The translations under genes and the position numbers were made by a program. From assembly GCA_964196155.1 (NCBI GenBank), contig CAXMRP010000145.1:1-40546 (forward strand): 40,546 nt of DNA. Direction: 5' to 3'. How positions within the stretch are numbered: position 1 is the stretch's first letter; the number at the start of each line of letters is the position of its first letter. This document shows, piece by piece, positions 24,383-32,806 of the stretch. Under the pieces are notes generated by a model. That model searched no databases. It was not told the origin of the DNA and saw nothing but the letters and a program-made list of their open reading frames with translations. The stretch comes from CAXMRP01 sp964196155 (GTDB lineage: Bacteria; Pseudomonadota; Alphaproteobacteria; Rhizobiales; Afifellaceae).

Positions 24383-24997
24383 ATGGCCGTGCAGCCCTTT
24401 GACGATCCGAAAACACCGCAAGACGATGACGGCTATCTCAGCGGCCGAATATTGATCGCCATGCCCCAGATGACCGACGACCGGTTCGCCGGGACGCTGG
24501 TCTATCTGTGCGCGCACACGCAGGACGGCGCCATGGGCCTTGTCGTCAACAAGGCCGTCCAGGATCTGGCATTCGCCGAACTGCTTCTTCAGCTGGAGAT
24601 AGAGTTGCCGGCCGACAGCAGCCCGCTTCACAGCGAAATCAGGGTCCTTCGTGGCGGACCGGTGGAAACCGGCCGCGGTTTTGTTTTGCATTCCGCTGAT
24701 TATCGCGCCGACAAGGCAACATTGGAAATTTCTGACGGGATCAACCTGACCGCAACGCTTGATATCCTGCGCGCCATCGCCGGCGGGCGCGGGCCGCGCA
24801 ATGTCCTGCTGGCTCTGGGCTATGCCGGTTGGGCGCCGGGTCAGCTGGAAAGCGAGATCCAGGCTAATGGCTGGCTGATCTGTGATCCCGATCCGGAAAT
24901 TCTTTTCGACGATGATGTCGACGTGCGGTACGCCCGGGCGCTCAGCAAGCTGGGCGTCGATCCGGCCATGCTGTCAATGGAAGGTGGTCACGCCTGA
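24383..24997 (+). CDS. YqgE/AlgH family protein (UPF0301/DUF179)
   Basis: A 204-residue protein with the UPF0301 pattern: YLSGRILIAMPQMTDDRFAGTLVYLCAHTQDGAMGLVVNK, then LRGGPVETGRGFVLHS, and LALGYAGWAPGQLESEIQANGWL. The fold is known, but function is not established beyond the AlgH link to alginate regulation in Pseudomonas. The frame can be opened 38 codons earlier from a TTG, but that part is not family-like; I use the ATG at MAVQPFDD. That ATG has no ribosome site and may be leaderless. It converges with the GGDEF/EAL gene, 6 bp apart. Confidence 0.93.
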   Translation: MAVQPFDDPKTPQDDDGYLSGRILIAMPQMTDDRFAGTLVYLCAHTQDGAMGLVVNKAVQDLAFAELLLQLEIELPADSSPLHSEIRVLRGGPVETGRGFVLHSADYRADKATLEISDGINLTATLDILRAIAGGRGPRNVLLALGYAGWAPGQLESEIQANGWLICDPDPEILFDDDVDVRYARALSKLGVDPAMLSMEGGHA

Positions 24998-25003
24998 TCG
25001 GCT

Positions 25004-27883
25004 TCAACCGGTTTTGGCGACGCTCTGGTTATTGCGGAACTGCTGGGTGACGGCACTCGCTGATATCGGTTTGCCAAACAGAAATCCCTGCCCGAATTCA
25101 CAATCCAGCTCGATCAATTCGTCGGCCTCGCTTTCTGATTCCAGGCCCTCGGCGATCACATTCATACCCAGATCGTGGGCAAGGGTTACCATGGATTTCA
25201 GTATAACCGGACGGGTCGCCGATCCGTTTGAACGTACGAATGAGCGATCGATCTTCAAGGTGTCGAAGGGAAAGCGCTGAAGGTAGGACATCGACGAATG
25301 GCCGGTGCCAAAATCATCCAGTGCCAGCCCGGCGCCCAGGTCGCGAATTTTCGCCAATACCTTCGCCGCAAATTCGGGGTTTCGCATGACCAGGGATTCG
25401 GTGATTTCCAGTTTCAGCGTACTCGGTACCACACCGGAGCGGGCCAGTACCGACTTCACGTCATTGATCAGATCGTGGCGCAACAACTGGGCGCTGGACA
25501 CATTGACCGACACAAAGGGTAGATGCCCTTCAAATACTTCGTTCTGCCAGATCGCCAGATCGCGCGCGGCCCTTTCCAGCGCAAACAGGCCAAGCTGGAT
25601 GATAAGTCCGCTTTCTTCGGCCGCCGGAATGAATTCGCTCGGTGAAATGATCCCGCGATCTTTGTGCTCCCAGCGCAGCAGTGCTTCATAGCCGGCAACG
25701 GACCGGTCAGCCAGTTCCACGATCGGTTGATAAGCCAGCTGCAGTTCGCCGCCGTCCAGCGCCTCGCGCAATTCTTCTTCCATATTGAGTTTGTTGTTAC
25801 CGGTGCCCAGCGATGGCCGGAAACTCTCCATGCGGCCGCCGCCCAGCTTTTTGGCGTGGAAACTCGCCGCTTCGCCTTGCCGGAATAGTTCCTGCGCCCG
25901 CACGCCTTCTTCCGGGATGGCGACGCCGATCGATGCCGACAGGAAGACATCCTGTTCGCCGATGGATATCGGGGCTTTCAGTGCCTTGGTGATTTCATCG
26001 GCAAACGCGAATATCTGTGCCCGCCCGGTTTCCGACAAAACGATAACGGCAAAGGAATCCCCATGCAGACGCGCCAGCGTGTCCTGGCTGCGCAACATGC
26101 GCGACAGCCGCCGGGATATCGCCAGTAACACCGAATCGCCCACCGAATGGCCATGGGCGTCATTGATTGCCTTGAATTCATCAAGATCCAGAACCAGCAC
26201 TGTCGGCTTGGCAGTGCCTTCCACCGTCCAGCGGGTGAGGGCGTGTTCCAGCCGGTCCAGCACCAGTTCCCGGTTGGGCAGACCGGTCAGATTGTCGAAT
26301 ATGGAATCATGCAACAGCCTCTCTTCGGCAATCTTGGCATCGGTAACGTCGGCAATTGTGCCGGTGCAGCGCATGACCTCGCCATCGGTACCGACAATCG
26401 GCCGGGCCTTCAGCGAAAACCACAGGAAATGCCCGTCCGCCGCCCGCAACCGGAATGTCTGATCGATGCGACCCCGGCGCTTGTTGACCAGCGTATCAAG
26501 GACGGTGCGAAACCGGTCCCGGTCGCCGGGATGGATAATGCCGAGCCAGTTTCGGGCCGGGCCTTCCAACGCGCCGCGTTTGACGCCGAGCAATTTTTCA
26601 ACATCCCGGCCGACCTCGATCCGGTCCCGGGCGACATCCCAGTCCCAGACCGCATAGCCGGCACCGATAAGCGCCAGCGCTTTTTGCTCTGCATCGCTGA
26701 TCAATCCCTGTGCCAGCGCGCCGCCGGAAAAGGCGTGTTGCATGATGGTGAAGGCCACCAGCATGATTAATAGGACCAGTCCCCCTGCAAGGGCCGGCTG
26801 CACGGTCGGATTGTCGGCATATCCGATCGCTGCCAGCCAGAACGCGCCGACCCAGAAAACAAGGACCAGCCAGGTCGGGATCAACATGATTGCCCGGTCG
26901 TAATTGTGAAGTGCCAGATAAATTACCACGATCAGGCCGATAAAGGCAGTCACACCCATCGATATCCGCGCGATGCCAGCGGCCACCGATGGATCGATCA
27001 AGATCACACCGGCCAGGATCACCAGGCCCAGCAGCCAGGCAAAGGCGACATGGCTGTAGCGTACGTGCCAGCGATGCAGGTGCAGATAGGTATAGAGGAA
27101 GACGACAATGCCGCCGGCAAGCAGCACCTCGGTGGCCGCCCGCCATTCCGGATTGGACGCCGGAGCAATGTTGAAGGCAGCATCAAGGAAGCCGAAATCT
27201 ATGGCAACATAGGCCAGTACAGCCCACGCCAAAGCCGCCGTCGCCGGGAACATGGCCGTGCCCTTGACGACGAAAAGGACAGTCAGAAACAGCGCCAACA
27301 GGCCGGCAATGCCCAGCACGATCCCTCGATACAAGGTGTAGCTGTTGACATTGTCGGTATAGGCATCGGGCGCCCATAGATGGAATTGCGGCAAGTTGGC
27401 GGTTTGAAGCTCCGCCACGAATGTCACGATCGCACCCGGATCAAGGGTGATCCGGTAGATATCGTGTTGCGAATTTTCGATTCGGTCGGGCGGAAAACCT
27501 TCACTGGGAGTAATCGTCAAAATCCGCTGTGAGCCCAGATCCGGCCAGATGAGCTTTGATCCGGCAAGCCGGTAATTGGTCGAAACCAGCAGCCGGTCAA
27601 TCTGTTCATCGGAATCATTGGCGAGTGCAAACACCACCCAGTCTGACACGCCGGACGATTGTTCGGACGGGACGGATATGCGCCGGACAATCCCGTCGGC
27701 GGCCGGCGCCGTTGATACCTGGATTTTGTCGTTTTCGTTGAAATGCTGCTCGACGATACGGGTCAGATCAATGGTCGTTGCATCCAGCGGAATAGAGATT
27801 GCTTCAAGCGCAAACGCCGGCGCTGCCGCAACAAGGCACACCAGCAACATCCAGATCCGAACAGCATGAAAACGCAGGCGCAA
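25004..27883 (-). CDS. Membrane PAS-GGDEF-EAL protein, likely c-di-GMP phosphodiesterase
   Basis: A 959-residue signalling protein. A signal peptide (1-25) precedes a periplasmic beta domain (about 26-180), then seven or eight transmembrane helices (183-390), an arrangement like 7TMR-DISM receptors. A PAS domain (about 400-520), GGDEF domain (525-690) and EAL domain (700-950) follow. The GGDEF signature is HGDSF (607-611), so cyclase activity is unlikely. EAL is intact: YEALLRW (732-738), ITES (827-830) and DDFGTGHSS (856-864) with metal ligands. It should degrade c-di-GMP in response to an envelope signal, the degenerate GGDEF perhaps sensing GTP. Monocistronic by position. The ligand is unknown. 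Confidence 0.93.
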   Translation of the reverse strand: MRLRFHAVRIWMLLVCLVAAAPAFALEAISIPLDATTIDLTRIVEQHFNENDKIQVSTAPAADGIVRRISVPSEQSSGVSDWVVFALANDSDEQIDRLLVSTNYRLAGSKLIWPDLGSQRILTITPSEGFPPDRIENSQHDIYRITLDPGAIVTFVAELQTANLPQFHLWAPDAYTDNVNSYTLYRGIVLGIAGLLALFLTVLFVVKGTAMFPATAALAWAVLAYVAIDFGFLDAAFNIAPASNPEWRAATEVLLAGGIVVFLYTYLHLHRWHVRYSHVAFAWLLGLVILAGVILIDPSVAAGIARISMGVTAFIGLIVVIYLALHNYDRAIMLIPTWLVLVFWVGAFWLAAIGYADNPTVQPALAGGLVLLIMLVAFTIMQHAFSGGALAQGLISDAEQKALALIGAGYAVWDWDVARDRIEVGRDVEKLLGVKRGALEGPARNWLGIIHPGDRDRFRTVLDTLVNKRRGRIDQTFRLRAADGHFLWFSLKARPIVGTDGEVMRCTGTIADVTDAKIAEERLLHDSIFDNLTGLPNRELVLDRLEHALTRWTVEGTAKPTVLVLDLDEFKAINDAHGHSVGDSVLLAISRRLSRMLRSQDTLARLHGDSFAVIVLSETGRAQIFAFADEITKALKAPISIGEQDVFLSASIGVAIPEEGVRAQELFRQGEAASFHAKKLGGGRMESFRPSLGTGNNKLNMEEELREALDGGELQLAYQPIVELADRSVAGYEALLRWEHKDRGIISPSEFIPAAEESGLIIQLGLFALERAARDLAIWQNEVFEGHLPFVSVNVSSAQLLRHDLINDVKSVLARSGVVPSTLKLEITESLVMRNPEFAAKVLAKIRDLGAGLALDDFGTGHSSMSYLQRFPFDTLKIDRSFVRSNGSATRPVILKSMVTLAHDLGMNVIAEGLESESEADELIELDCEFGQGFLFGKPISASAVTQQFRNNQSVAKTG

Positions 27884-28015
27884 TACGACAACTCCGCGAC
27901 ACGAAAAGGTTGCAAATCTCTATAGGGGGAAGTTCACCATCACAAGCGCACAAATGTGCCGGAAGTTCGGCGATTAGCGCAATAGTTACGCTGCATTACG
28001 GCCTTTCCAAAAGAT

Positions 28016-28603
28016 CTATGGTCTCGGATCCTCGGTCAGCAAGGCCAAAACGATATGATCCTGCCAGCGCCCGTTGATGCAAACCAATCCCCGCGCGATC
28101 CCTTCGCGCTTGAAACCGGCGCTGTCCAGCAGGCGCAAGGACGCCTCATTGTGCGCCAGGCAGGCCGCAACCAGCCGGTGCAGATGCAAGGTGTCGAATG
28201 CATGAGGGATGATCGCCCGCAGCGCCGCCGACATATGGCCCTGTTGGGCATATTTTTGTCCGACCCAGTAACCGATTGTCGCCGACTGGGTCATGCCCCG
28301 GGCAATGTTGGACAGGGTCAGGCCGCCAACCAGCGTCCCATCGCCCTGGCGAAATATGAAAAACGGATACGCCTGATCGGCCCGGATCTCCACCGCGTAT
28401 CGTCTGATACGTTTGCGAAATGCGCTCCGGGTCAGATCATCGGACGGCCAGACCGGCTCCCACGGTGTCAGGAATGCGCGGCTTTCCCCGCGCAATGCCA
28501 TCCACTCCGAATAATCATTGACCGAGGGGGTTCGAAGGTGAACGCCATCGCCAGATAAGACCGGATCGCTGTCCGGCGCGGTGCTAGCCCGCAAAAAGAC
28601 CAT
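28016..28603 (-). CDS. GNAT acetyltransferase, RimJ/RimL-like
   Basis: An acetyl-CoA N-acetyltransferase of about 195 residues. The RimJ pattern is LRTPSVNDYSEWMALRGESRAFLTPWEPVWP, then GGLTLSNIARG, IGYWVGQKYAQQGHMSAAL (the acetyl-CoA binding loop) and LVAACLAHNEASLRLLDSAGF. It could acetylate the N-terminus of a ribosomal protein (S5 in the RimJ case). The start lies 20 bp inside the M16 protease gene; a TTG 12 codons further upstream (28639) is in frame. It is the third gene after thrC and the protease. Target unproven. Confidence 0.88.
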   Translation of the reverse strand: MVFLRASTAPDSDPVLSGDGVHLRTPSVNDYSEWMALRGESRAFLTPWEPVWPSDDLTRSAFRKRIRRYAVEIRADQAYPFFIFRQGDGTLVGGLTLSNIARGMTQSATIGYWVGQKYAQQGHMSAALRAIIPHAFDTLHLHRLVAACLAHNEASLRLLDSAGFKREGIARGLVCINGRWQDHIVLALLTEDPRP

Positions 28604-29888
28604 GTTCAGCGCTTTTTGTCTGGTGGGTTGATTGACCAAGGCGGGCGGAGATCACATCAAGATCCGGCAATCCGGCGAGCGGACCGACGGCTGCAAGGGT
28701 CGGCGGCGATGAAAGAATTTTCTGGGCCAGCGCCTCAATATCAGCAGATGTGACCGCTTCTATGCGCGCTACAATATCATCAAGGCTCATTGGCCGGCCA
28801 TAGATCTGCATATGCCGGGCCATCTGCCCGGCGCGGGCCGCCGGACTTTCCAGCGTCATCAGCAATCCCGCCCGCATCTGGGTTTTGGCACGCTGAAGCT
28901 CGGTTTCATCGACCGCATCGCTGAGTTTCATCGCCTCATCAAGAATGACCGGTACCAGTTCGCCGACATCTTCCCGCGATGTGGCCGCATGAATGCCGAA
29001 CAGACCGGTATCGGCAAACGGCCACTGGAACGCATAGATGGAGTAGCACAGCCCGCGCGTTTCCCGGACTTCCTGAAAAAGCCGTGAAGCCATGCCGCCG
29101 CCCAGGATCGCCGACAGCAGCTGACCGGCATAAAGGTCATCGGACAAATAGGACGGACCGCCAAATCCGATCAGGATTTGTGCTTCCTGCAACGGCCGGT
29201 CTTCAAGCTTCATGCCGCCGATGTAGCGACCGGCATCCGGCTTGGGGGCGTCTTCAAAGGAAAAGCCGGCAAAGGTCTGCCGCGCCAAGGCCACGACATT
29301 GTCGTGATCGAGGCGTCCGGCCGCCGATATCACCATATTGGGTCCGCGATAATGGGTATTCAGAAAGCGGCGCAGATCATCTTCGCTGAAACGCTCGACC
29401 GATTCCGGTGTGTCAAGGATGGCGCGGCCCATTGCTTGATCAGGAAACGCCGCTTCCTGGAACAGGTCAAAGACCCGGTCTTCCGGCATGTCGGCTGCAG
29501 CGCCAATTTCCTGCTGGATAACATGTTTTTCGCGGTGCAGTTCTTCGGGCTCAAACACCGAATTGGCCAGAATATCCGACAACACATCGATACCGAGCGC
29601 CAGATCGTCTTGCAGCAGCCGGACATAATAGGCGGTATTTTCAACGCTTGTTGCCGCATTGACCTCGCCGCCAGCGGCTTCGATCGCCTCGGCAATTTCA
29701 CGGGCACTGCGCTTTTTCGTTCCCTTGAACGCCATATGTTCAAGCAAATGCGAAATGCCATGATCACCCGGCGCTTCCGAACGGGCACCCGCCTGCACCC
29801 AGGCGCCCAGCGCCACGCTTTCCAGATGGGCCATATCGTGGGTGACCACATGGAGGCCGTTTTCAAGAAGGCTGACCTGAACGCTCAT
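28584..29888 (-). CDS. M16 family zinc protease (processing-peptidase-like)
   Basis: A 434-residue metallopeptidase with the inverted zinc motif HLLEH at residues 47-51 and the distal zinc ligand Glu127, exactly 76 residues after His51, as in mitochondrial processing peptidase beta. The C-terminal half has the glycine-rich stretch SAILGGGMASRLFQEVRETRGLCYSIYAF. No signal peptide is visible, so it is probably cytoplasmic. The substrate is unknown. Its ATG overlaps the thrC stop (ATGA), and the order thrC-M16-GNAT is common in alphaproteobacteria, suggesting one transcript. Confidence 0.95.
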   Translation of the reverse strand: MSVQVSLLENGLHVVTHDMAHLESVALGAWVQAGARSEAPGDHGISHLLEHMAFKGTKKRSAREIAEAIEAAGGEVNAATSVENTAYYVRLLQDDLALGIDVLSDILANSVFEPEELHREKHVIQQEIGAAADMPEDRVFDLFQEAAFPDQAMGRAILDTPESVERFSEDDLRRFLNTHYRGPNMVISAAGRLDHDNVVALARQTFAGFSFEDAPKPDAGRYIGGMKLEDRPLQEAQILIGFGGPSYLSDDLYAGQLLSAILGGGMASRLFQEVRETRGLCYSIYAFQWPFADTGLFGIHAATSREDVGELVPVILDEAMKLSDAVDETELQRAKTQMRAGLLMTLESPAARAGQMARHMQIYGRPMSLDDIVARIEAVTSADIEALAQKILSSPPTLAAVGPLAGLPDLDVISARLGQSTHQTKSAEHGLFAG

Positions 29889-31327
29889 AATGCCCCCTCA
29901 GGCAGTGGTAAGGACGGCGCTTCGCCATATTCGATTGCTTGCGCCACGGTTTCAAGATCCGCCGGCAGAACCCGGTAATGTTCCGGCTTGTCGGCGAGGT
30001 CGGCACACCATTCCGGTAGCCGCGGTGTCTGGCCTGTCGCTGCCCGGACGGCATCGGGAAACTTTGCCGGATGCGCGGTTGCCAGCGAGATCATCGGTAC
30101 CGCCGGATTCCGGCAGCGCTCGGCAACCGACAGTCCAACCGCCGTATGCGGATCGACAATCTCTCCGGTCAGCTTGAAGATACGCGCCATTGTGGCACTC
30201 GTTTCATCTTCGTCGCACGAGCCTGAAACAAAAGTGTCGCCCAATGCCTTCCCGCCGGCATCTTCCAGAGTGAAAGCGCCGGATTGGGCAAGGCTGGCCA
30301 TTTGCCTGCGCACCGCCGCACTATCGTGGCCCTGGCTCTCAAACAAAAATCGCTCAAAGTTGGATGATACCTGGATATCCATGGATGGCGATTGGGTTGG
30401 ATGCACGCCACGGGTCTCATACCGCCCGGTTTCCACGGTGCGGTGCAGGATGTCGTTGACATTGGTTGCGATCACCAGCGTGTCGATCGGCAGACCCATC
30501 TGCTTGGCCGCATAGGCTGCAAACACATTGCCGAAATTGCCTGTCGGCACGGTGAACGACACTGACCGATGCGGCGCGCCAAGCGATGTTGCCGCGGAGA
30601 AATAGTAGACAATCTGCGCAACGATGCGTCCCCAGTTGATGGAATTGACCCCCGATAACCGGACCCGCTTGCGAAATGCCTGATCGTTGAACAGGCCCTT
30701 GAGCAGCGCCTGGGTGTCGTCAAAATTGCCCTCGATGGCGATCGCGCGGACATTTGGCTCGCTCGCTGTCGTCATCTGGCGGCGCTGTATCGACGAAACC
30801 TTGCCGTCGGGAAACAGGATAGCGATATCCACCCGCTCGCGGCCGCGAAACGCTTCGATTGCCGCGCCGCCCGTGTCACCGGAGGTGGCGCCAACGATAG
30901 TCGCCCGCTGGTCCCTCACGGTGAGGATATGATCCATCAACCGCGCCAGAAACTGCATGGCGACATCTTTGAAGGCGAGCGTCGGACCGTGAAACAGTTC
31001 CAGCAGAAAATGATTACTGTCCAGCTGTTTCAGTGGGGCAACAGCTGGATGCCGGAAAGTGCCATAGGCACCGTCGATAATGGATTTCAGTTGCACGCCG
31101 GTAATCTCGCCGTGCGTATCAGTGTCACCGTCAACGCCGGCAAATCGGCAAATCACCGTATAGGCCAGTTCGGCATAGGAAAGCCCGCCCATGCGAGCAA
31201 TGTCATCAGGCGAAAAGGACGGCCAGGTTTCCGGCACGTACAGGCCACCGTCCGATGCAAGTCCGGTCAGAACAGCATCGCAAAATCCCAACGCCGGCGC
31301 CTCGCCGCGGGTCGATACATAACGCAA
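29885..31327 (-). CDS. thrC: Threonine synthase ThrC
   Basis: Converts O-phosphohomoserine to threonine with PLP. The 480-residue protein starts at a TTG (RYVSTRGEAPALGF follows), where family similarity begins, with GGGAG 9 bases upstream. The frame runs 95 codons further, but that stretch overlaps the divergent HAD gene and is not ThrC-like. The PLP lysine is Lys120 in LELFHGPTLAFKDVAMQF. GATSGDTGGAAIEAF and GNFGNVFAAYAAKQMG are the phosphate and cofactor loops. It is divergent from the HAD gene across 100 bp and leads a unit with the M16 protease. Confidence 0.96.
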   Translation of the reverse strand: MRYVSTRGEAPALGFCDAVLTGLASDGGLYVPETWPSFSPDDIARMGGLSYAELAYTVICRFAGVDGDTDTHGEITGVQLKSIIDGAYGTFRHPAVAPLKQLDSNHFLLELFHGPTLAFKDVAMQFLARLMDHILTVRDQRATIVGATSGDTGGAAIEAFRGRERVDIAILFPDGKVSSIQRRQMTTASEPNVRAIAIEGNFDDTQALLKGLFNDQAFRKRVRLSGVNSINWGRIVAQIVYYFSAATSLGAPHRSVSFTVPTGNFGNVFAAYAAKQMGLPIDTLVIATNVNDILHRTVETGRYETRGVHPTQSPSMDIQVSSNFERFLFESQGHDSAAVRRQMASLAQSGAFTLEDAGGKALGDTFVSGSCDEDETSATMARIFKLTGEIVDPHTAVGLSVAERCRNPAVPMISLATAHPAKFPDAVRAATGQTPRLPEWCADLADKPEHYRVLPADLETVAQAIEYGEAPSLPLPEGAL

Positions 31328-31427
31328 CTTGGCGTGCTCCCGAGTTTCTTCTCGCAACCTACCGCCGCCCCGGCGTCGCGGCAAGCTGCCCCTTGTTCTT
31401 GGTGCATATTCGGGTAAACAGCGAAAC

Positions 31428-32105
31428 ATGATCGTAATATTTGACTGCGACGGGGTCTTGATCGATTCCGAATATATTGCCGCCAAACTGGATAGCGAAC
31501 TCTTCGCCGAAGTGGGTCTGGTTCTCACACCGCTGGAAGTTGCTGCCCGCTTCGCAGGCCTGACGGCGGAGGAGATATACGCCTCCGTCGAAGACGAGAT
31601 CGGCCGTGCCATCCCCGATGATATGGTCCAGCGTTCCGAAACCGAACTGGATGTCCGGCTGGCTCGCGAAGTGGAAGCGATCGGGGGGGTTCACGATATG
31701 CTGGACCGGCTCGATTTTGCCCGGTGCGTTTGCTCGAACTCACCCGGTTCACGCCTTGAAACCACATTAACCCGAACCGGTCTTTGGGACCGCTTCCGGC
31801 CCTATGTCTATTCAGCCCGCGAAGTGCGCGAGGGTCGTGGCAAGCCGGCGCCGGATGTGTTTTTGCACGCCGCGCAGGAACTAGAAACGCCGGTTGCCGA
31901 AGTCATTGTCGTTGAGGATTCCACCCACGGTGTCGCCGGCGCAGTCGCTGCCGGTATGAGAGTAATCGGCTTCACCGGCGGCAGGCATTCCTGGCCCGGT
32001 CATGCCGAGGTTCTGATGGACGCCGGTGCCTTGACCGTTGTGCGCCGCCACGCCGATATCCCACAGACAGTTGACGCCCTGGCCAGTTGGACAGAGCCGG
32101 CCTGA
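31428..32105 (+). CDS. HAD-superfamily phosphatase (phosphoglycolate/beta-phosphoglucomutase-like)
   Basis: A 225-residue haloacid dehalogenase-type hydrolase. Motif I is IFDCDGVLIDSE with nucleophile Asp6 and acid Asp8; motif II is the CSNSPGSRLETTL region; Lys appears in GRGKPAPDVFLHAA; motif IV is VVEDSTHGVAGAVAAGM. The alpha-helical cap after motif I is the PGM/PGP type. The substrate cannot be read; sugar phosphates or phosphoglycolate are typical. I start at the ATG directly before VIFDCDG; an upstream in-frame stretch overlaps thrC and is not family-like. Confidence 0.9.
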   Translation: MIVIFDCDGVLIDSEYIAAKLDSELFAEVGLVLTPLEVAARFAGLTAEEIYASVEDEIGRAIPDDMVQRSETELDVRLAREVEAIGGVHDMLDRLDFARCVCSNSPGSRLETTLTRTGLWDRFRPYVYSAREVREGRGKPAPDVFLHAAQELETPVAEVIVVEDSTHGVAGAVAAGMRVIGFTGGRHSWPGHAEVLMDAGALTVVRRHADIPQTVDALASWTEPA

Positions 32106-32118
32106 TCGCCGGCAACTA

Positions 32119-32802
32119 TTATTCGCGCGGTACGTCGAGCGACAGGCCGAGCATCCGGCTGATCTCCGTCATCGGCCGGCCAGATTCCGCAGCCCAATCA
32201 TTGAACGCCGTCTGAACGGCATTGAGCGCTTTCGCGGACGTTGGCGCTCTGTCGATAACGCCAGCGGAAATCAGCGCACCAATCACGTCCCGAGACAGGA
32301 TGAAGCCGTCCTTGCCGATGAAACGCAGAAAATACTGCGCCGTCATGCCGCCAAGCCTGCTGCCACGTTTTTTCAGGATAGCCTGCAGCCCAACCTGATC
32401 GCTGGCTGGATAATCGGCAAAAAACCGCGCCGCGCTGCCATGCTCTTTGGCCAGATCGGTCAGAAGCACGGCGTTTTCGCGCACGGTGCGAATTTTCTGC
32501 GGGTTGCGGACGATGCGCGTATCCTTGGCCAGCGCATCCAGATCGTCGTCCGGCGCCATGGCCCAGCGCCCGGGCGCAAACCCCTCAAAGGCTTCCTCGA
32601 AGCCGTCCCATTTATTGTCGATGACCTTCCAGTTGAATCCGGCCTGGAAGACACAGCGGGTCAGGACAGCCAGCCATCGGTCGTCGGGAATTGCCGCCAG
32701 TTGCGCCGGCGTTTTAGGCGTATGATCGGCAAATCGCGCCTTCAGGTTCTCCGCGCCATGGCGGGCAACGGCCCGCTCGTAAATCTCGAAAAATCTTTGC
32801 AT
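32119..32802 (-). CDS. DNA-3-methyladenine glycosylase I-like (Tag family, HhH-GPD)
   Basis: A 227-residue protein resembling the alphaproteobacterial Tag-like branch: FFEIYERAVARHG, IPDDRWLAVLTRCVFQAGFNWKVIDNKWDGFEEAF, and LKKRGSRLGGMTAQYFLRFIGKDGFILSRDV. This would remove 3-methyladenine from alkylated DNA. The zinc-binding Cys and His residues of E. coli Tag are not evident at the N-terminus, as is usual for this branch. The ATG is 4 bp after the gcvPB stop, so it is probably cotranscribed with the glycine cleavage genes. Activity is inferred from family likeness only. Confidence 0.82.
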   Translation of the reverse strand: MQRFFEIYERAVARHGAENLKARFADHTPKTPAQLAAIPDDRWLAVLTRCVFQAGFNWKVIDNKWDGFEEAFEGFAPGRWAMAPDDDLDALAKDTRIVRNPQKIRTVRENAVLLTDLAKEHGSAARFFADYPASDQVGLQAILKKRGSRLGGMTAQYFLRFIGKDGFILSRDVIGALISAGVIDRAPTSAKALNAVQTAFNDWAAESGRPMTEISRMLGLSLDVPRE

Positions 32803-32806
32803 TGCA

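Noticed and set aside
31328..31612. 95-codon N-terminal extension of thrC
   Set aside because: Overlaps the divergent HAD gene on the other strand and does not match threonine synthase; a TTG with GGGAG upstream lies at the expected start.
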